Origin: Actinobacteria bacterium Ga0077560
GTDB taxonomy: Bacteria; Actinomycetota; Thermoleophilia; Miltoncostaeales; Miltoncostaeaceae
NCBI GenBank assembly: GCA_001464275.1
Contig: LNFL01000173.1
Location: 1 to 50,378, forward strand
DNA length: 50,378 bases
Direction: 5' to 3'
Shown here: positions 1 through 7,868 of the stretch, one piece after another
Layout of the letters: each line of letters starts with the position of its first letter
Position numbering within the stretch: the stretch's first letter is position 1
Made by a program: the position numbers and the translations under genes
Notes under the pieces: generated by a model
Database searches by the model: none
What the model was told of the DNA's origin: nothing
The model's input: the letters and a program-made list of their open reading frames with translations, nothing else

Positions 1-5
1 ACACC

Positions 6-46
6 GGCGGGGCGATGCGCGCGCCATCCGCGCGCATCGCCCCGCC
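6..46. terminator. Strong hairpin at window edge
   Basis: Bases 6-23 pair perfectly with 29-46, giving an 18-bp GC-rich stem and a 5-nt loop. No T-tract follows. It probably ends transcription of a gene to the left of the window, or acts on both strands. Confidence 0.55.
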
Positions 47-81
47 AGGGTGAGGTGGTCACCCGTCACCGGAGGCCACCC

Positions 82-336
82 ATGCATCGTCCACCGCTCC
101 CGCGCCGGCTCCTGGGCGCGCTCGCCGCCGCGATGGCGGCGGTCGGCCTCGCGCTCGTCACGGCCGGCCTGCTTCCCGGACCGGCCGCCTCGGCCGGCGA
201 CGGCCTCCGCGCCGCGGTCCACCTCGACCGGGACGAGATGATCATCGCCACGGCCGTCGCGCCCGTCCTGATGGGTGCGCGGGTCGCCCTGCGGCTCCTC
301 GCGCACCCGGTCAGGGACGGTGCGGCTAGGGGATGA
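82..336 (+). CDS. Small membrane protein, function unknown
   Basis: An 84-residue protein starting at ATG 82, chosen because GGAGG at 71-75 lies 6 nt upstream; an earlier in-frame GTG at 55 lacks such a site. It has a basic N-terminus, then a long hydrophobic stretch ending in AASAG that could be a signal peptide or anchor, and a second moderately hydrophobic stretch around residues 45-65. I do not recognise the family. Its last 11 bases overlap the 3' end of the convergent L,D-transpeptidase gene. Coding is plausible from the ribosome site and composition but is not proven. Confidence 0.5.
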   Translation: MHRPPLPRRLLGALAAAMAAVGLALVTAGLLPGPAASAGDGLRAAVHLDRDEMIIATAVAPVLMGARVALRLLAHPVRDGAARG

Positions 337-1126
337 CCTCCACCGGCGCTCCCGGCGGGACCAGCTTGGCCACCTTCGTGATCGCCGTGTTGGCGACCCG
401 CACGCATCCGTGGCTCACGGCCCCGCCCAGCAGGCCGGGCAGGTTCGTGCCGTGGATGGCCACCTGGCCCTCACCGCGGTCGAAGTCGGTGAGCTGATCC
501 GAATGGGCGCTCAGGGTGAGGATGAACGGCCCGAAGAACCCGCGCGGGTTCGGCTGCGGAACCACCTCGCTGATGGCGAACAGGCCCGTGGGCGTCGGGT
601 AGGCCCGCATGCCGACCCCGACCGTCCAGCGGTTGATCACCCGCCCGGCCCGCAGCAACTCCATGCGCCGTGTTCCGAGGCGCACGCGCACCCGGTACGG
701 CGTCGCCTTCACCTGCAGCGCCGAACCCGCCACCCACGCCGAGGTGCCGTTGGGGCGCACCGGCAGCAGCACGCGGTACCAGGGGCCCCCGGGACCGGTC
801 GCGGTCTCGAGCACCAGGAGGATCTGGGGGTCGTTGTCGTACGGGGCGTACGGCGAGATGCGCTGGGTCACCCTCGCCCGGTTGCTGGGCGCCGCGCGCC
901 CGACGGTGGGCAGCAGCACCCTCGCGGTGAAGGCCTTCTTGTCGGTGGGGGCGGCGCCGATGGGCCGCTCGCCCGTGGTGACGGGAGGCGGGGCCTGCGC
1001 CCCGGCCGTTGCGGCGCCGCTGAGCAGCACCGCCACGACGGCAGCGCCGGCCGCCGTGGCCCGGATGACGCGGGGGGCCGTCCGGGCCCCCCGCGCGCTC
1101 GCTCCCCTGGAGGCGATCACCGGCAT
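326..1126 (-). CDS. L,D-transpeptidase (YkuD domain), secreted
   Basis: A 266-residue exported enzyme expected to form or remodel peptidoglycan cross-links (3-3 links, or attachment of proteins). The N-terminus is basic, then hydrophobic, ending in AGAQA, a typical signal peptide of about 45 residues. An SH3-like region precedes the C-terminal YkuD domain, which has the HGTN motif and the catalytic SHGCVRV motif (nucleophile Cys), and the protein ends in VEVIP. The ATG at 1126 shares one base with the TGA of the DUF11 gene upstream (TGATG), so the two are probably translationally coupled. Longer in-frame starts lie inside that gene and were rejected. A second YkuD enzyme lies at 47778-48548. 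Family assignment is secure; the cross-link made is not known. Confidence 0.93.
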   Translation of the reverse strand: MPVIASRGASARGARTAPRVIRATAAGAAVVAVLLSGAATAGAQAPPPVTTGERPIGAAPTDKKAFTARVLLPTVGRAAPSNRARVTQRISPYAPYDNDPQILLVLETATGPGGPWYRVLLPVRPNGTSAWVAGSALQVKATPYRVRVRLGTRRMELLRAGRVINRWTVGVGMRAYPTPTGLFAISEVVPQPNPRGFFGPFILTLSAHSDQLTDFDRGEGQVAIHGTNLPGLLGGAVSHGCVRVANTAITKVAKLVPPGAPVEVIP

Positions 1127-2538
1127 CAGCCGGTCACGCCGCCGATGCGCCGGGTCGGCGGGGGATTGCGCAGCCGCGTCGTCACGGTGTCCCGCTTCGG
1201 CGGCAGCCCCGTGGCGGTCACCGTCGCGGTGTTCACCAGACGCGTGGCGTTGGTGGTGGGGTTCACCCGCACCCGCATGCGCAGCGTCCGGCTGGCACCC
1301 GGCTGCATGGTCCCGAGGCTCCACGTCACCACACCGTTGCGGATGGTGGCGCCCGCCGGGATGGCGACCAGCGTGAGGTTGGCCGGCACGAGGTCGGTCA
1401 CCTGCACGTTGCGGGCCGCGAACGTGGAGTTGTTGCGGACCACGATGGTGTACGTGAACACCTGGCCGCGCAGCGCCGTCGCCGGGCCGCGCTTGTCGAT
1501 GGTCACGTCCGGGGTCTGCGTGACCACACCGCCGCCGGCGACGATCCCGAAGTTGTTGTTCGGGTTGCCGACGTTGGACGTGATGATCCGGCCGTTGCGC
1601 ACCACCGCGGTGGTCGCGGTGAAGCCGCCGGGCGTGGTCATGCGCACCGAGTAGGTGCCGGGCATCAGCTCGGGGAAGACGTAGCTCCCGTCGCCGGTCG
1701 AGACCGTGGTCTCGTTCACCCGGGTCCCCAGACCCGTGGTGCCGGTGAGGGTCAGCGTGACCCCGGCCCGGCCGTTCTCACCGGCGTCGATGCGGGCGTT
1801 GGAGTTCGTGTCGATCCAGACCGTGCCCGAGAGCGGGGCGGGACGGACGTTGCCGGCGGTGAAGGTGCCGGTGCCGCCCGCGGGGACGACGACCGTGCCG
1901 CCCGCCGGGGTCACGGCGACCCAGCCGTTCTGGAGGACCTCGTCGGCGCGCCACGTGCCGGCGGGGACGTTGTTGATCGTCACCGTGCCGTCCGTGCCGG
2001 TGCGCGCGTCGCTCGGGTCGCCCTGCGGGTTGATGAGGTTGAACGTCCAGTTCGGGACGCCCGGCTCACCCGCGTCGCGGCTGCCGTTCCCGTTGAGGTC
2101 CTCGAACTTGACCAGGCGCAGGGAACCCAGCTGCGCGGCCACGTCGAACGTGACCCTCGCCTGAGCCTCGAAGCCGGTGCTGGAGAAGAACCGGATCTCC
2201 GCCTGGTAGCGGCCGGCGGGCGTTCCCGCGGGCGGCGTCCAGGTGCGGTTGCCCGTGATGGGGCTCTGCGCACCCGGCGTGAGGACGGTCTCCGTGGCCG
2301 ACACCGGAGTGCCGTTGGGGTCGTAGACCGTGAACTCGTACCGGTTCGCGGTGGACGTGTAGGTGATGTTGAAGGTGAAGACCTGCGTGCCCGTTCCGGG
2401 CACCACCGCCTGCGGCGGCGAGATGCTCCGGTCGAGCTGGATGCCCGCGCCCAGCGCCCCTGACGCTGCCGCGAACATCGCGGCCAACGCCAGAACCACG
2501 GCGACGAGCATTCCACGCAATCGAGGCGCTGCGGACAT
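1126..2538 (-). CDS. Secreted SdrD-B/DUF11 surface protein, VTG tail
   Basis: A 470-residue exported protein. The start at 2538 has GGAG 6 nt upstream. A signal peptide covers about residues 1-30. Then come an Ig-like beta domain (about 31-135), two SdrD-B/prealbumin-like domains, each beginning with an Asp/Asn-rich loop (DLNGNGSRDAGE; DTNSNARIDAGE) of the calcium-binding kind, and a DUF11 domain (about 350-450). It ends in RRIGGVTG. There is no LPXTG motif and no C-terminal membrane helix, so attachment is unexplained. The C-terminal domain and the VTG ending recur in five other proteins of this window. It is the first gene of a coupled pair with the L,D-transpeptidase, which suggests a cell-wall role. 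It is likely an adhesin or structural surface protein; the exact role is unknown. Confidence 0.85.
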   Translation of the reverse strand: MSAAPRLRGMLVAVVLALAAMFAAASGALGAGIQLDRSISPPQAVVPGTGTQVFTFNITYTSTANRYEFTVYDPNGTPVSATETVLTPGAQSPITGNRTWTPPAGTPAGRYQAEIRFFSSTGFEAQARVTFDVAAQLGSLRLVKFEDLNGNGSRDAGEPGVPNWTFNLINPQGDPSDARTGTDGTVTINNVPAGTWRADEVLQNGWVAVTPAGGTVVVPAGGTGTFTAGNVRPAPLSGTVWIDTNSNARIDAGENGRAGVTLTLTGTTGLGTRVNETTVSTGDGSYVFPELMPGTYSVRMTTPGGFTATTAVVRNGRIITSNVGNPNNNFGIVAGGGVVTQTPDVTIDKRGPATALRGQVFTYTIVVRNNSTFAARNVQVTDLVPANLTLVAIPAGATIRNGVVTWSLGTMQPGASRTLRMRVRVNPTTNATRLVNTATVTATGLPPKRDTVTTRLRNPPPTRRIGGVTG

Positions 2539-2795
2539 GTTCGGCTCCAAGTTCGGTTCAGGTCGGGCAACGACGACGTCCGCACAGAGGCGCGCGGACG
2601 ACGGGACCCGAACTACGGCATTTCGGGGTTCGCTGGGGCTTCTTAGTTCCCTGCACACACCGGTGTCCACACCGAAACTGTGAAGAACTGGAAGATCGGC
2701 AACGCCCGTTGCACTCCGGACGGCGCGCAGCGCATCCGCCGGAGCGCGTGGATCCTCCCACCGCAACCCCCGGCCGCGCCGGTACGGTGGGTCCC
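2539..2795. promoter_or_regulatory. Divergent intergenic region
   Basis: A 257-bp region between divergent genes, presumably holding promoters for the SdrD-B/DUF11 gene (left) and the PNPOx-like gene (right). It contains a 10-bp palindrome ACACCGGTGT at 2657-2666 and is locally less GC-rich near 2640-2705. I could not place -35/-10 boxes with confidence. Confidence 0.35.
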
Positions 2796-3221
2796 GTGGA
2801 CCATCCACGGCCGCTTCCGCACTTCCCCCGCGACCTGGTCGCGATCCTCGCGACGCTCGACCCGGAGGGCCCCGCCGCCATCCCGGTGAGCGCCGTCCTG
2901 CGCGCCGGCGACCGGCGGGTGCTGCTGGCGCTCGCCCACCGGCGCGGCAGCCTCACCCGCCTGCGGGAGGATCCCCGCACCGCCCTCACGCTGGTGGGCA
3001 CCGGGTTCGCGGTGACCGCCCGCGGGTCCGCGTCGGTGATCGCCGATCCGCTTCCCGGCGCGGAGTTCGTGGTGGGCGTGGAGTTCCTCGCACACCGGGT
3101 CGACGACGCCATCGGCCTCACCACGCTCGTCCACCACGGCATCGCCTGGGGCTGGAAGGACGCCGCGTCCGCGCGTCGCCACCGGGCGGTCCTGGGGGCG
3201 CTGCGGGAGCTGGCCTCCTAG
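2796..3221 (+). CDS. PNPOx-like FMN-binding-fold protein
   Basis: A 141-residue protein with the split-barrel fold of the pyridoxamine 5'-phosphate oxidase superfamily: FPRDLVAILATLDPEGPAAIPVSAVL at the start, a central strand with LTLVGTGFAVTARGSASV, and a helical C-terminus. Members bind FMN, F420 or haem and reduce small substrates; the substrate here cannot be told. GTG 2796 is chosen because upstream residues are Pro/Arg-rich and unlike the family. The stop overlaps the convergent dinB stop by 3 bases. Confidence 0.7.
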   Translation: MDHPRPLPHFPRDLVAILATLDPEGPAAIPVSAVLRAGDRRVLLALAHRRGSLTRLREDPRTALTLVGTGFAVTARGSASVIADPLPGAEFVVGVEFLAHRVDDAIGLTTLVHHGIAWGWKDAASARRHRAVLGALRELAS

Positions 3222-4255
3222 AAGAGCGCCAGCTGACGGCCCGGGGCCAGGCCCGAGGCGCCGACGCCCAGCAGCCGCAGCGCCCCGGGGCGGTCGCGCA
3301 GGGCGCCGTCGAGCAGGTGCGACGCATGTCGCCAGATGACGGCCGGGTCGTCGGTGGCGGCGACCAGCGTCGCCGACCGGGTGACGGTGCTGAAGTCCGC
3401 GTACCGCAGCTTGACGGTGACCGTGCGGGCGCAGCGGTCACGGCGGCCGAGGGCGCCGGCGACGTCGCGGGACATCTCCTCACCCCGGCGGGCGAGCTCG
3501 GCGCGGTCGGTCACGTCCCGGTCGAAGGTGCGCTCGGTGGACACCGATATCCGCTCCGGCGGCTCGGCGACCACCGGGCGGGGATCGATGCCGCGGGCGC
3601 GGGCGTGCAGCAGCGTGCCCACCCGGCCGGGCAGCAGGGCGGCGATCCGCTCGGCCGGGAGCCCCGCCAGGTCACCGATGGTCTCAAGGCCGGCCTCGCC
3701 GAGGCGCGCGGTGGTGCGGGGGCCCGCCCCGGGCAGCAACCGCAGCGGCAGCGGCGCCAGGAACGCGGCCTCCTCGCCGCGTGGGACGATCGTGATGCCG
3801 CCGGGTTTGTCGCGGTCGGACGCGATCTTCGCGACCACCTTGCAGGTGGCGACGCCCAGCGACGCGGACAGCCGCACGCGCTCCGCCACCGCGCGCTGCA
3901 CGTCGCGCGCCAAACTGATCGGGTCGTCCTCGCCCAGATCCAGGTACCCCTCGTCGAGTCCCACCGGCTCGGATGCGGGCACGAGGTCGGCGACCGTCGT
4001 CCACACGCGGTCCGACCACCCGCGGTACTCGGTGATGTCGGGCCGCACGAACACGAGGTTCGGGCACCGGCGGCGCGCCTCCGCGCAGCTCATCGCCGAC
4101 CGCACGCCGAAGCGGCGGGCCGCGTAGTTGGCGGTGGCCACGACGCCGCGGCCGTCCGGGTCGCCGCCCACCACGATCGGCCGGCCGCGCAGCTCGGGCC
4201 GCCGGTGCATCTCGACGGCCGCGAAGAACGCGTCCAGGTCGAGGTGGGCGATCAG
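3218..4255 (-). CDS. dinB: DNA polymerase IV (Y family)
   Basis: A 345-residue translesion polymerase. HLDLDAFFAAVE at the N-terminus carries the first catalytic Asp, and GLDEGYLDL the catalytic Asp-Glu pair. The palm and thumb are followed by the little-finger domain, and the C-terminus RQLALF fits the beta-clamp-binding consensus QLxLF. No ATG, GTG or TTG occurs in frame near the expected start. The family N-terminus aligns with CTG at 4255-4253, which overlaps the upstream TGA as CTGA, the same geometry as the ATGA overlaps elsewhere here. A rare CTG start is therefore likely, with translation coupled to the membrane-protein gene upstream. Length matches the family (about 350). Confidence 0.92.
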   Translation of the reverse strand: MIAHLDLDAFFAAVEMHRRPELRGRPIVVGGDPDGRGVVATANYAARRFGVRSAMSCAEARRRCPNLVFVRPDITEYRGWSDRVWTTVADLVPASEPVGLDEGYLDLGEDDPISLARDVQRAVAERVRLSASLGVATCKVVAKIASDRDKPGGITIVPRGEEAAFLAPLPLRLLPGAGPRTTARLGEAGLETIGDLAGLPAERIAALLPGRVGTLLHARARGIDPRPVVAEPPERISVSTERTFDRDVTDRAELARRGEEMSRDVAGALGRRDRCARTVTVKLRYADFSTVTRSATLVAATDDPAVIWRHASHLLDGALRDRPGALRLLGVGASGLAPGRQLALF

Positions 4256-5067
4256 CGGGACCGGACCCCGGCGATGACGCCAACCACGATCGCGCCGATG
4301 CCGGCGGCGAGGGTCACGATGGTCGCGCGGAGCCAGCCCCCGGTGAAGCCGTCCACCAGCGCCCGGGCGAGCGGGTCGGCCGCATCGGCGTCCACCAGGC
4401 CGGCCACGACCACCGCCGCTCCGCCCTGCACCAGCGGGGGCAGCGCAGCGGCGACGCACAGGAACACGCCGATCAGCACGAGGGTCCCGGCCCGGCGGCG
4501 CGAGACCGCGATCGAGGCGCCGAAGGCGGCGAGCCCCACCAGCAGCGCCAGGCCCACGCCGTCCCGCAGACGCTCGGCGAGGTCGAGCAGCCGGTCGTTG
4601 CGCGCGGCCACCGGGACCCGCACCACGGGGAAGGCCGATTCCGGCGGCACAAGGCGCGCCAGCTCCGGACGGTAGGCGCTCACCGCCAGCACGACCCGGG
4701 GCCGCAGCGGCGCGAGGGAGAACTCCGCCCGGTCGCCGTCGAGGTAGGCGGCGTGCGCCCGGGTGACGGCCGGGCGCAGCACGTCCACGACGCCGTCTGC
4801 CCGCAGGGCCCTGGTGAGGCCGGACTCCACCCGCGCGCGGGCCGCGGCGGGGATGGGGATGCCGCGCTCGGTGGCGCGCCGGTCGACCACGGCGGTCATC
4901 AGGCGGGCCGCGGCGGCCGAGCCGTCGTCGCCCGAGAGCGTGCCGAGGGTCGTGTCGGCGAAGCGGCCCGAGTCGAGGACGTTGCCGCCCACGTACGACA
5001 TCGTCTGCACGTAGACCGCGCAGGCGAGGCCCACCACCGCGAGCAGGAGGGCGAGGAGCCCGCGCAT
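4252..5067 (-). CDS. Multi-pass membrane protein, function unknown
   Basis: A 271-residue integral membrane protein. One helix lies at residues 1-22, followed by a soluble segment of about 140 residues (probably extracytoplasmic, with VRPAVTRAHAAYLDG). Three or four more helices follow in the C-terminal 110 residues, ending IGAIVVGVIAGVRSR. The architecture resembles uncharacterised actinobacterial membrane proteins; I cannot name a function. ATG 5067 starts directly on the first hydrophobic segment, while a longer frame to 5451 would add Ser/Gly-rich sequence. Its TGA overlaps the probable CTG start of dinB. Confidence 0.72.
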   Translation of the reverse strand: MRGLLALLLAVVGLACAVYVQTMSYVGGNVLDSGRFADTTLGTLSGDDGSAAAARLMTAVVDRRATERGIPIPAAARARVESGLTRALRADGVVDVLRPAVTRAHAAYLDGDRAEFSLAPLRPRVVLAVSAYRPELARLVPPESAFPVVRVPVAARNDRLLDLAERLRDGVGLALLVGLAAFGASIAVSRRRAGTLVLIGVFLCVAAALPPLVQGGAAVVVAGLVDADAADPLARALVDGFTGGWLRATIVTLAAGIGAIVVGVIAGVRSR

Positions 5068-5122
5068 CAGCTCGGGCGGTGCGCGGGGAGGGGCATCGGG
5101 GGGAGGATACGATCCCGGGCCG

Positions 5123-5809
5123 ATGCGGCGATACCTGTTCAGCGCGGCCACGGCCGGAACGATCCTCGCGCTCGCCGGCTGCGGCGCGGGCGACGAGGCC
5201 CGGACGGTCACCGTGGAGCGCACCGTCACGGTCACGGCCGACGGGCGCCCGTTCGCCCGGCCCGACCCGGACGACGGCATCGCGGAGCCGGCGGAGCCCA
5301 CCCCGCCGGAGTCCCCGCCGCCGCCGGCGAACGGCGACGACGGGGTGCCCGACCCGGATCCGGGCCCTCTGCCGCTGGACCCGGGCGGCGCCGCGCGCGT
5401 CCTCGCCGACCTCCGCGCGGCGGTCGGCGCCACGCCCCAGTTCACGTCCATCGGCTTCTACGACGGGTACGCGGTCCTCTACGTCCGGGATCCCGCGAAG
5501 CCCGGGAACGTGGACCGCTACGTCTGGCGCGACGGCGCCGTCGGCGACCCGCAGCCGGTGCAGGTCCGCCGGGAGCAGGTGGGGCCCGCCGCCTTCCGGG
5601 CGTCGGAGGTCCGCCTGGCGCGGGTCCCCGCCCTCGTGCGGCGTGCGCTCCGCGTGCCCATCGAGGCACCCGACGTGTGCTGCGTGCTGGTCTCGCGCCA
5701 GGTGCCGTTCAGCAGGGACATCCAGATGACCGTCGCCGTCAGCGGCCCCAGGGAGTCGGTTTCGGTCATCGCCGACGCGACGGGGCGGGTCAGGAGGATC
5801 GTGCGATGA
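5123..5809 (+). CDS. Putative lipoprotein
   Basis: A 228-residue protein with a lipoprotein signal: basic start, hydrophobic core and lipobox LAGC (Cys at about residue 20). A repeated VTVERTVTVTADG stretch and a Pro/Asp/Glu-rich linker (about residues 45-85) lead to a compact C-terminal domain of about 140 residues, with DVCCVLVSRQ and strand-rich sequence. I do not recognise that domain. ATG 5123 lies 55 nt from the divergent membrane-protein gene. The stop overlaps the next start as ATGA (5806-5809), so both are probably translated together. Confidence 0.75.
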   Translation: MRRYLFSAATAGTILALAGCGAGDEARTVTVERTVTVTADGRPFARPDPDDGIAEPAEPTPPESPPPPANGDDGVPDPDPGPLPLDPGGAARVLADLRAAVGATPQFTSIGFYDGYAVLYVRDPAKPGNVDRYVWRDGAVGDPQPVQVRREQVGPAAFRASEVRLARVPALVRRALRVPIEAPDVCCVLVSRQVPFSRDIQMTVAVSGPRESVSVIADATGRVRRIVR

Positions 5810-6261
5810 GCGTGTCGGGACGCGGGATGAAGGCCGTGGTGATGCGCATCTTCGAGAACCTCTTCAACGAGGAGATCTCCGGGGAGCGGGAGCGGATCAT
5901 CGACCCGGAGGTGCTCGGACGGCCCATGGGCGGCAGGGGACCGCACGAGACGCTGCTGGTGATCGCCTCGCTGCGGGGCTCGTTCCCGGACCTGCGCTTC
6001 GAGGTGGAGGACCTCATCGCCGAGGGCGACCGGGTCGCCGCGCTGTGGACGATGACCGGCACCCACCTGGGTCCCTTCCTCACGGTGGCGCCCACCGGGC
6101 GGACGGTCCGCGTGAGCGGCGTCACCGTGTTCGAGCTGCCGAAGGGCAGATGGCGGTCGTCGCGCGGGAGCTGGGACCTGCCGCACGCGCTCGCGCAGCT
6201 GGGGGCGCCGGTGCCCGGCATGGGCGCGGCTCCCGCGCCCCCGTCCGGCGACTCAGCCTGA
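5806..6261 (+). CDS. SnoaL-like / ester cyclase-family protein
   Basis: A 151-residue protein of the NTF2-like superfamily (SnoaL or ester cyclase type): an N-terminal helix (MRIFENLFNEE), then FPDLRFEVEDLIAEGDRVAALWTMTGTH and GRTVRVSGVTVFEL, the typical curved sheet with conserved Asp and Trp. The family includes polyketide cyclases and many small hydrolases or isomerases of unknown substrate. It is coupled to the lipoprotein gene by an ATGA overlap. The 3' end overlaps the convergent esterase gene by 9 bases. Confidence 0.78.
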   Translation: MSVSGRGMKAVVMRIFENLFNEEISGERERIIDPEVLGRPMGGRGPHETLLVIASLRGSFPDLRFEVEDLIAEGDRVAALWTMTGTHLGPFLTVAPTGRTVRVSGVTVFELPKGRWRSSRGSWDLPHALAQLGAPVPGMGAAPAPPSGDSA

Positions 6262-6873
6262 GGCCAGCCAGGCGCGCAGGTACTCGACCTGGGACGCCGT
6301 GATGCCGTGCCCGGCCCCGGGCGCGACGTGCCGCTCCACCTCGGCCCCCGCGGCGGTGTAGGACCGCACGCCGGCCTCCAGCGTCTCCATGGGGTGGAAC
6401 GGGTCGGCGTCGCCGGCGGCGATGTGCACCCGCCGTCCCGCCAGGCCGCCCAGCGCCGTGATGTGGCCCGGCAGCGGATAGGCGCTGGAGAGCAGCGCCG
6501 CGGCGCTCACCAGGTCCGGGCGCGCCGCCAGCAGGGCCCCGGCCATCATGCCGCCGTTGCTGAAGCCCACCGCCACGACCGGCCCGGTCCCGTACCGCTC
6601 CTCGGCGGCCGCGAGCCAGTCGCCGATCTGCGCCAGCCGGGCGTCGAAGCTCTCCTCCACCGGCACCCCGATGGCCCGGTGCAGGAACCACGCGAAGCCC
6701 GCGGGCTGCTGCGGATCGGGCCCGCGCGGCGCCAGGACCCCCACCCTCGGGTCGAGCGCGTCGGCCAGCGGGATCAGATCACCCTCGCCGCCCCCGCGGC
6801 CGTGCAGCAGCAGCAGGGTGGGGCGTCCCGGCGCGGCGGGGCGGTGCAGGTGGATCAGCTCGTCCACGCTCAT
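6253..6873 (-). CDS. Carboxylesterase/phospholipase, MhqD-like
   Basis: A 206-residue alpha/beta hydrolase. LLLHGRGGGEGDL is the oxyanion region, VGFSNGGMMA carries the nucleophile Ser, DADPFHP the acid and GAGHGI the catalytic His. Length and pairing with a ring-cleaving dioxygenase match Bacillus MhqD, part of the methylhydroquinone/catechol resistance genes controlled by the MarR-type repressor MhqR. The start overlaps the dioxygenase stop as ATGA, so it is the second gene of a two-gene operon. The role in quinone or electrophile detoxification is inferred from family and context. Confidence 0.85.
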   Translation of the reverse strand: MSVDELIHLHRPAAPGRPTLLLLHGRGGGEGDLIPLADALDPRVGVLAPRGPDPQQPAGFAWFLHRAIGVPVEESFDARLAQIGDWLAAAEERYGTGPVVAVGFSNGGMMAGALLAARPDLVSAAALLSSAYPLPGHITALGGLAGRRVHIAAGDADPFHPMETLEAGVRSYTAAGAEVERHVAPGAGHGITASQVEYLRAWLASG

Positions 6874-7796
6874 CGGGCACCCACCGGCGCCGCCGGGCCG
6901 AGGGGCGCAAGGACCTCCTCGATCCGCCCGCGGTGCTGCTCCACCCAGGCGGGCAGGCGCAGCGACTGCCCCAGGGCGTCCTGGTCCTCGTCGCGGGTGA
7001 ACCCGGGGGTGTCGGTCGCGATCTCCAGGATCACGCCGCCGGGTTCGGTGAAGTAGATGGAGGTGAAGTAGTCGCGGTCCATCACCGGGCTCACGTTCGC
7101 GCCCGCCGCCGCCAGCTCGGCGCGCCACGCCGCCTGGCGGGGCCCGTCCGGCACCCGGAAGGCGATGTGGTGGATCGCGCCGGCGCCCATGCGGGCCCGG
7201 GGGGCGTCACGGTCCTCCACCACCCGCACCGTCGCGCCGGGCGCGCCGAGGGCGCGCAGGCCGTGCGGGGCCTCCTCCAGGCCGAGCGCCGTCGCCATGT
7301 AGCCGGTGGTGACGGCCGCGTCGCGCACCCGCAGCGTCACGCCGTCCACGCCCCGGATGGCGATGTCCGCAGGCACCGGGCCGTCCCAGGCCACGGGCTC
7401 CGGCAGGCCGTCGCGCTCGGTCAGCGCCAGCCGCATCCCGTCCGGGTCGGCGAACGCCAGCCCGCCGTGCCCCGGATCGGGGGCGGCGGCCACCCCCGCC
7501 TCCGCGAGGCGGCCCTCCCACGCGCCCAGGGCGCCCACGGGCACGGCCAGCTCCACCGACTCGGTGATGCCGGCCCCGCGGACCGCCTCCCGGATGCCGG
7601 GCATGGGGAAGAAGGTGAGGATGGTTCCGGGCGAGCCCACCCCGTCGCCGTAGTACAGGTGGTACGTGCCCGGATCGTCAAAGTTCACCGTGCGCTTGAC
7701 CATGCGCAGCCCCAGGACCCCCTCGTAGAAGTCCCGGTTCCGCTGCGGATCGGATGCCATCGCGGTGACGTGGTGGATGCCTGCGGTGCGCTGCAT
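6870..7796 (-). CDS. VOC-family ring-cleaving dioxygenase, MhqO/MhqE-like
   Basis: A 308-residue protein of two glyoxalase/VOC modules. The metal ligands are visible as GIHHVTAM near the N-terminus, IHHIAFRVPD in the second half and GGVILEIATD near the C-terminus. Length and layout match MhqO, MhqA and MhqE of Bacillus, which open hydroquinone-type rings. ATG 7796 has GGGAGG 7 nt upstream. It is first in the operon with the esterase and is divergent from the MarR gene across 55 bp, where a palindromic operator lies. Quinone detoxification is the likely role; the substrate is not shown by sequence. Confidence 0.87.
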   Translation of the reverse strand: MQRTAGIHHVTAMASDPQRNRDFYEGVLGLRMVKRTVNFDDPGTYHLYYGDGVGSPGTILTFFPMPGIREAVRGAGITESVELAVPVGALGAWEGRLAEAGVAAAPDPGHGGLAFADPDGMRLALTERDGLPEPVAWDGPVPADIAIRGVDGVTLRVRDAAVTTGYMATALGLEEAPHGLRALGAPGATVRVVEDRDAPRARMGAGAIHHIAFRVPDGPRQAAWRAELAAAGANVSPVMDRDYFTSIYFTEPGGVILEIATDTPGFTRDEDQDALGQSLRLPAWVEQHRGRIEEVLAPLGPAAPVGAR

Positions 7797-7846
7797 GGCG
7801 CGGCCTCCCTGACCTGACGCGCTACATTCGTTGTAACAGCAAGGAG

Positions 7847-7868
7847 TTTAGTTGCGTACGCAATCAAA
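7847..7868. promoter_or_regulatory. Probable MarR operator
   Basis: A perfect 12-bp palindrome TTGCGTACGCAA at 7852-7863, extended by matching TTT/AAA ends to an imperfect 22-bp dyad. It covers the TTG start of the MarR gene, 56 bp from the start of the dioxygenase gene. Size and position suit binding by the adjacent MarR dimer, repressing both directions. Confidence 0.6.
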
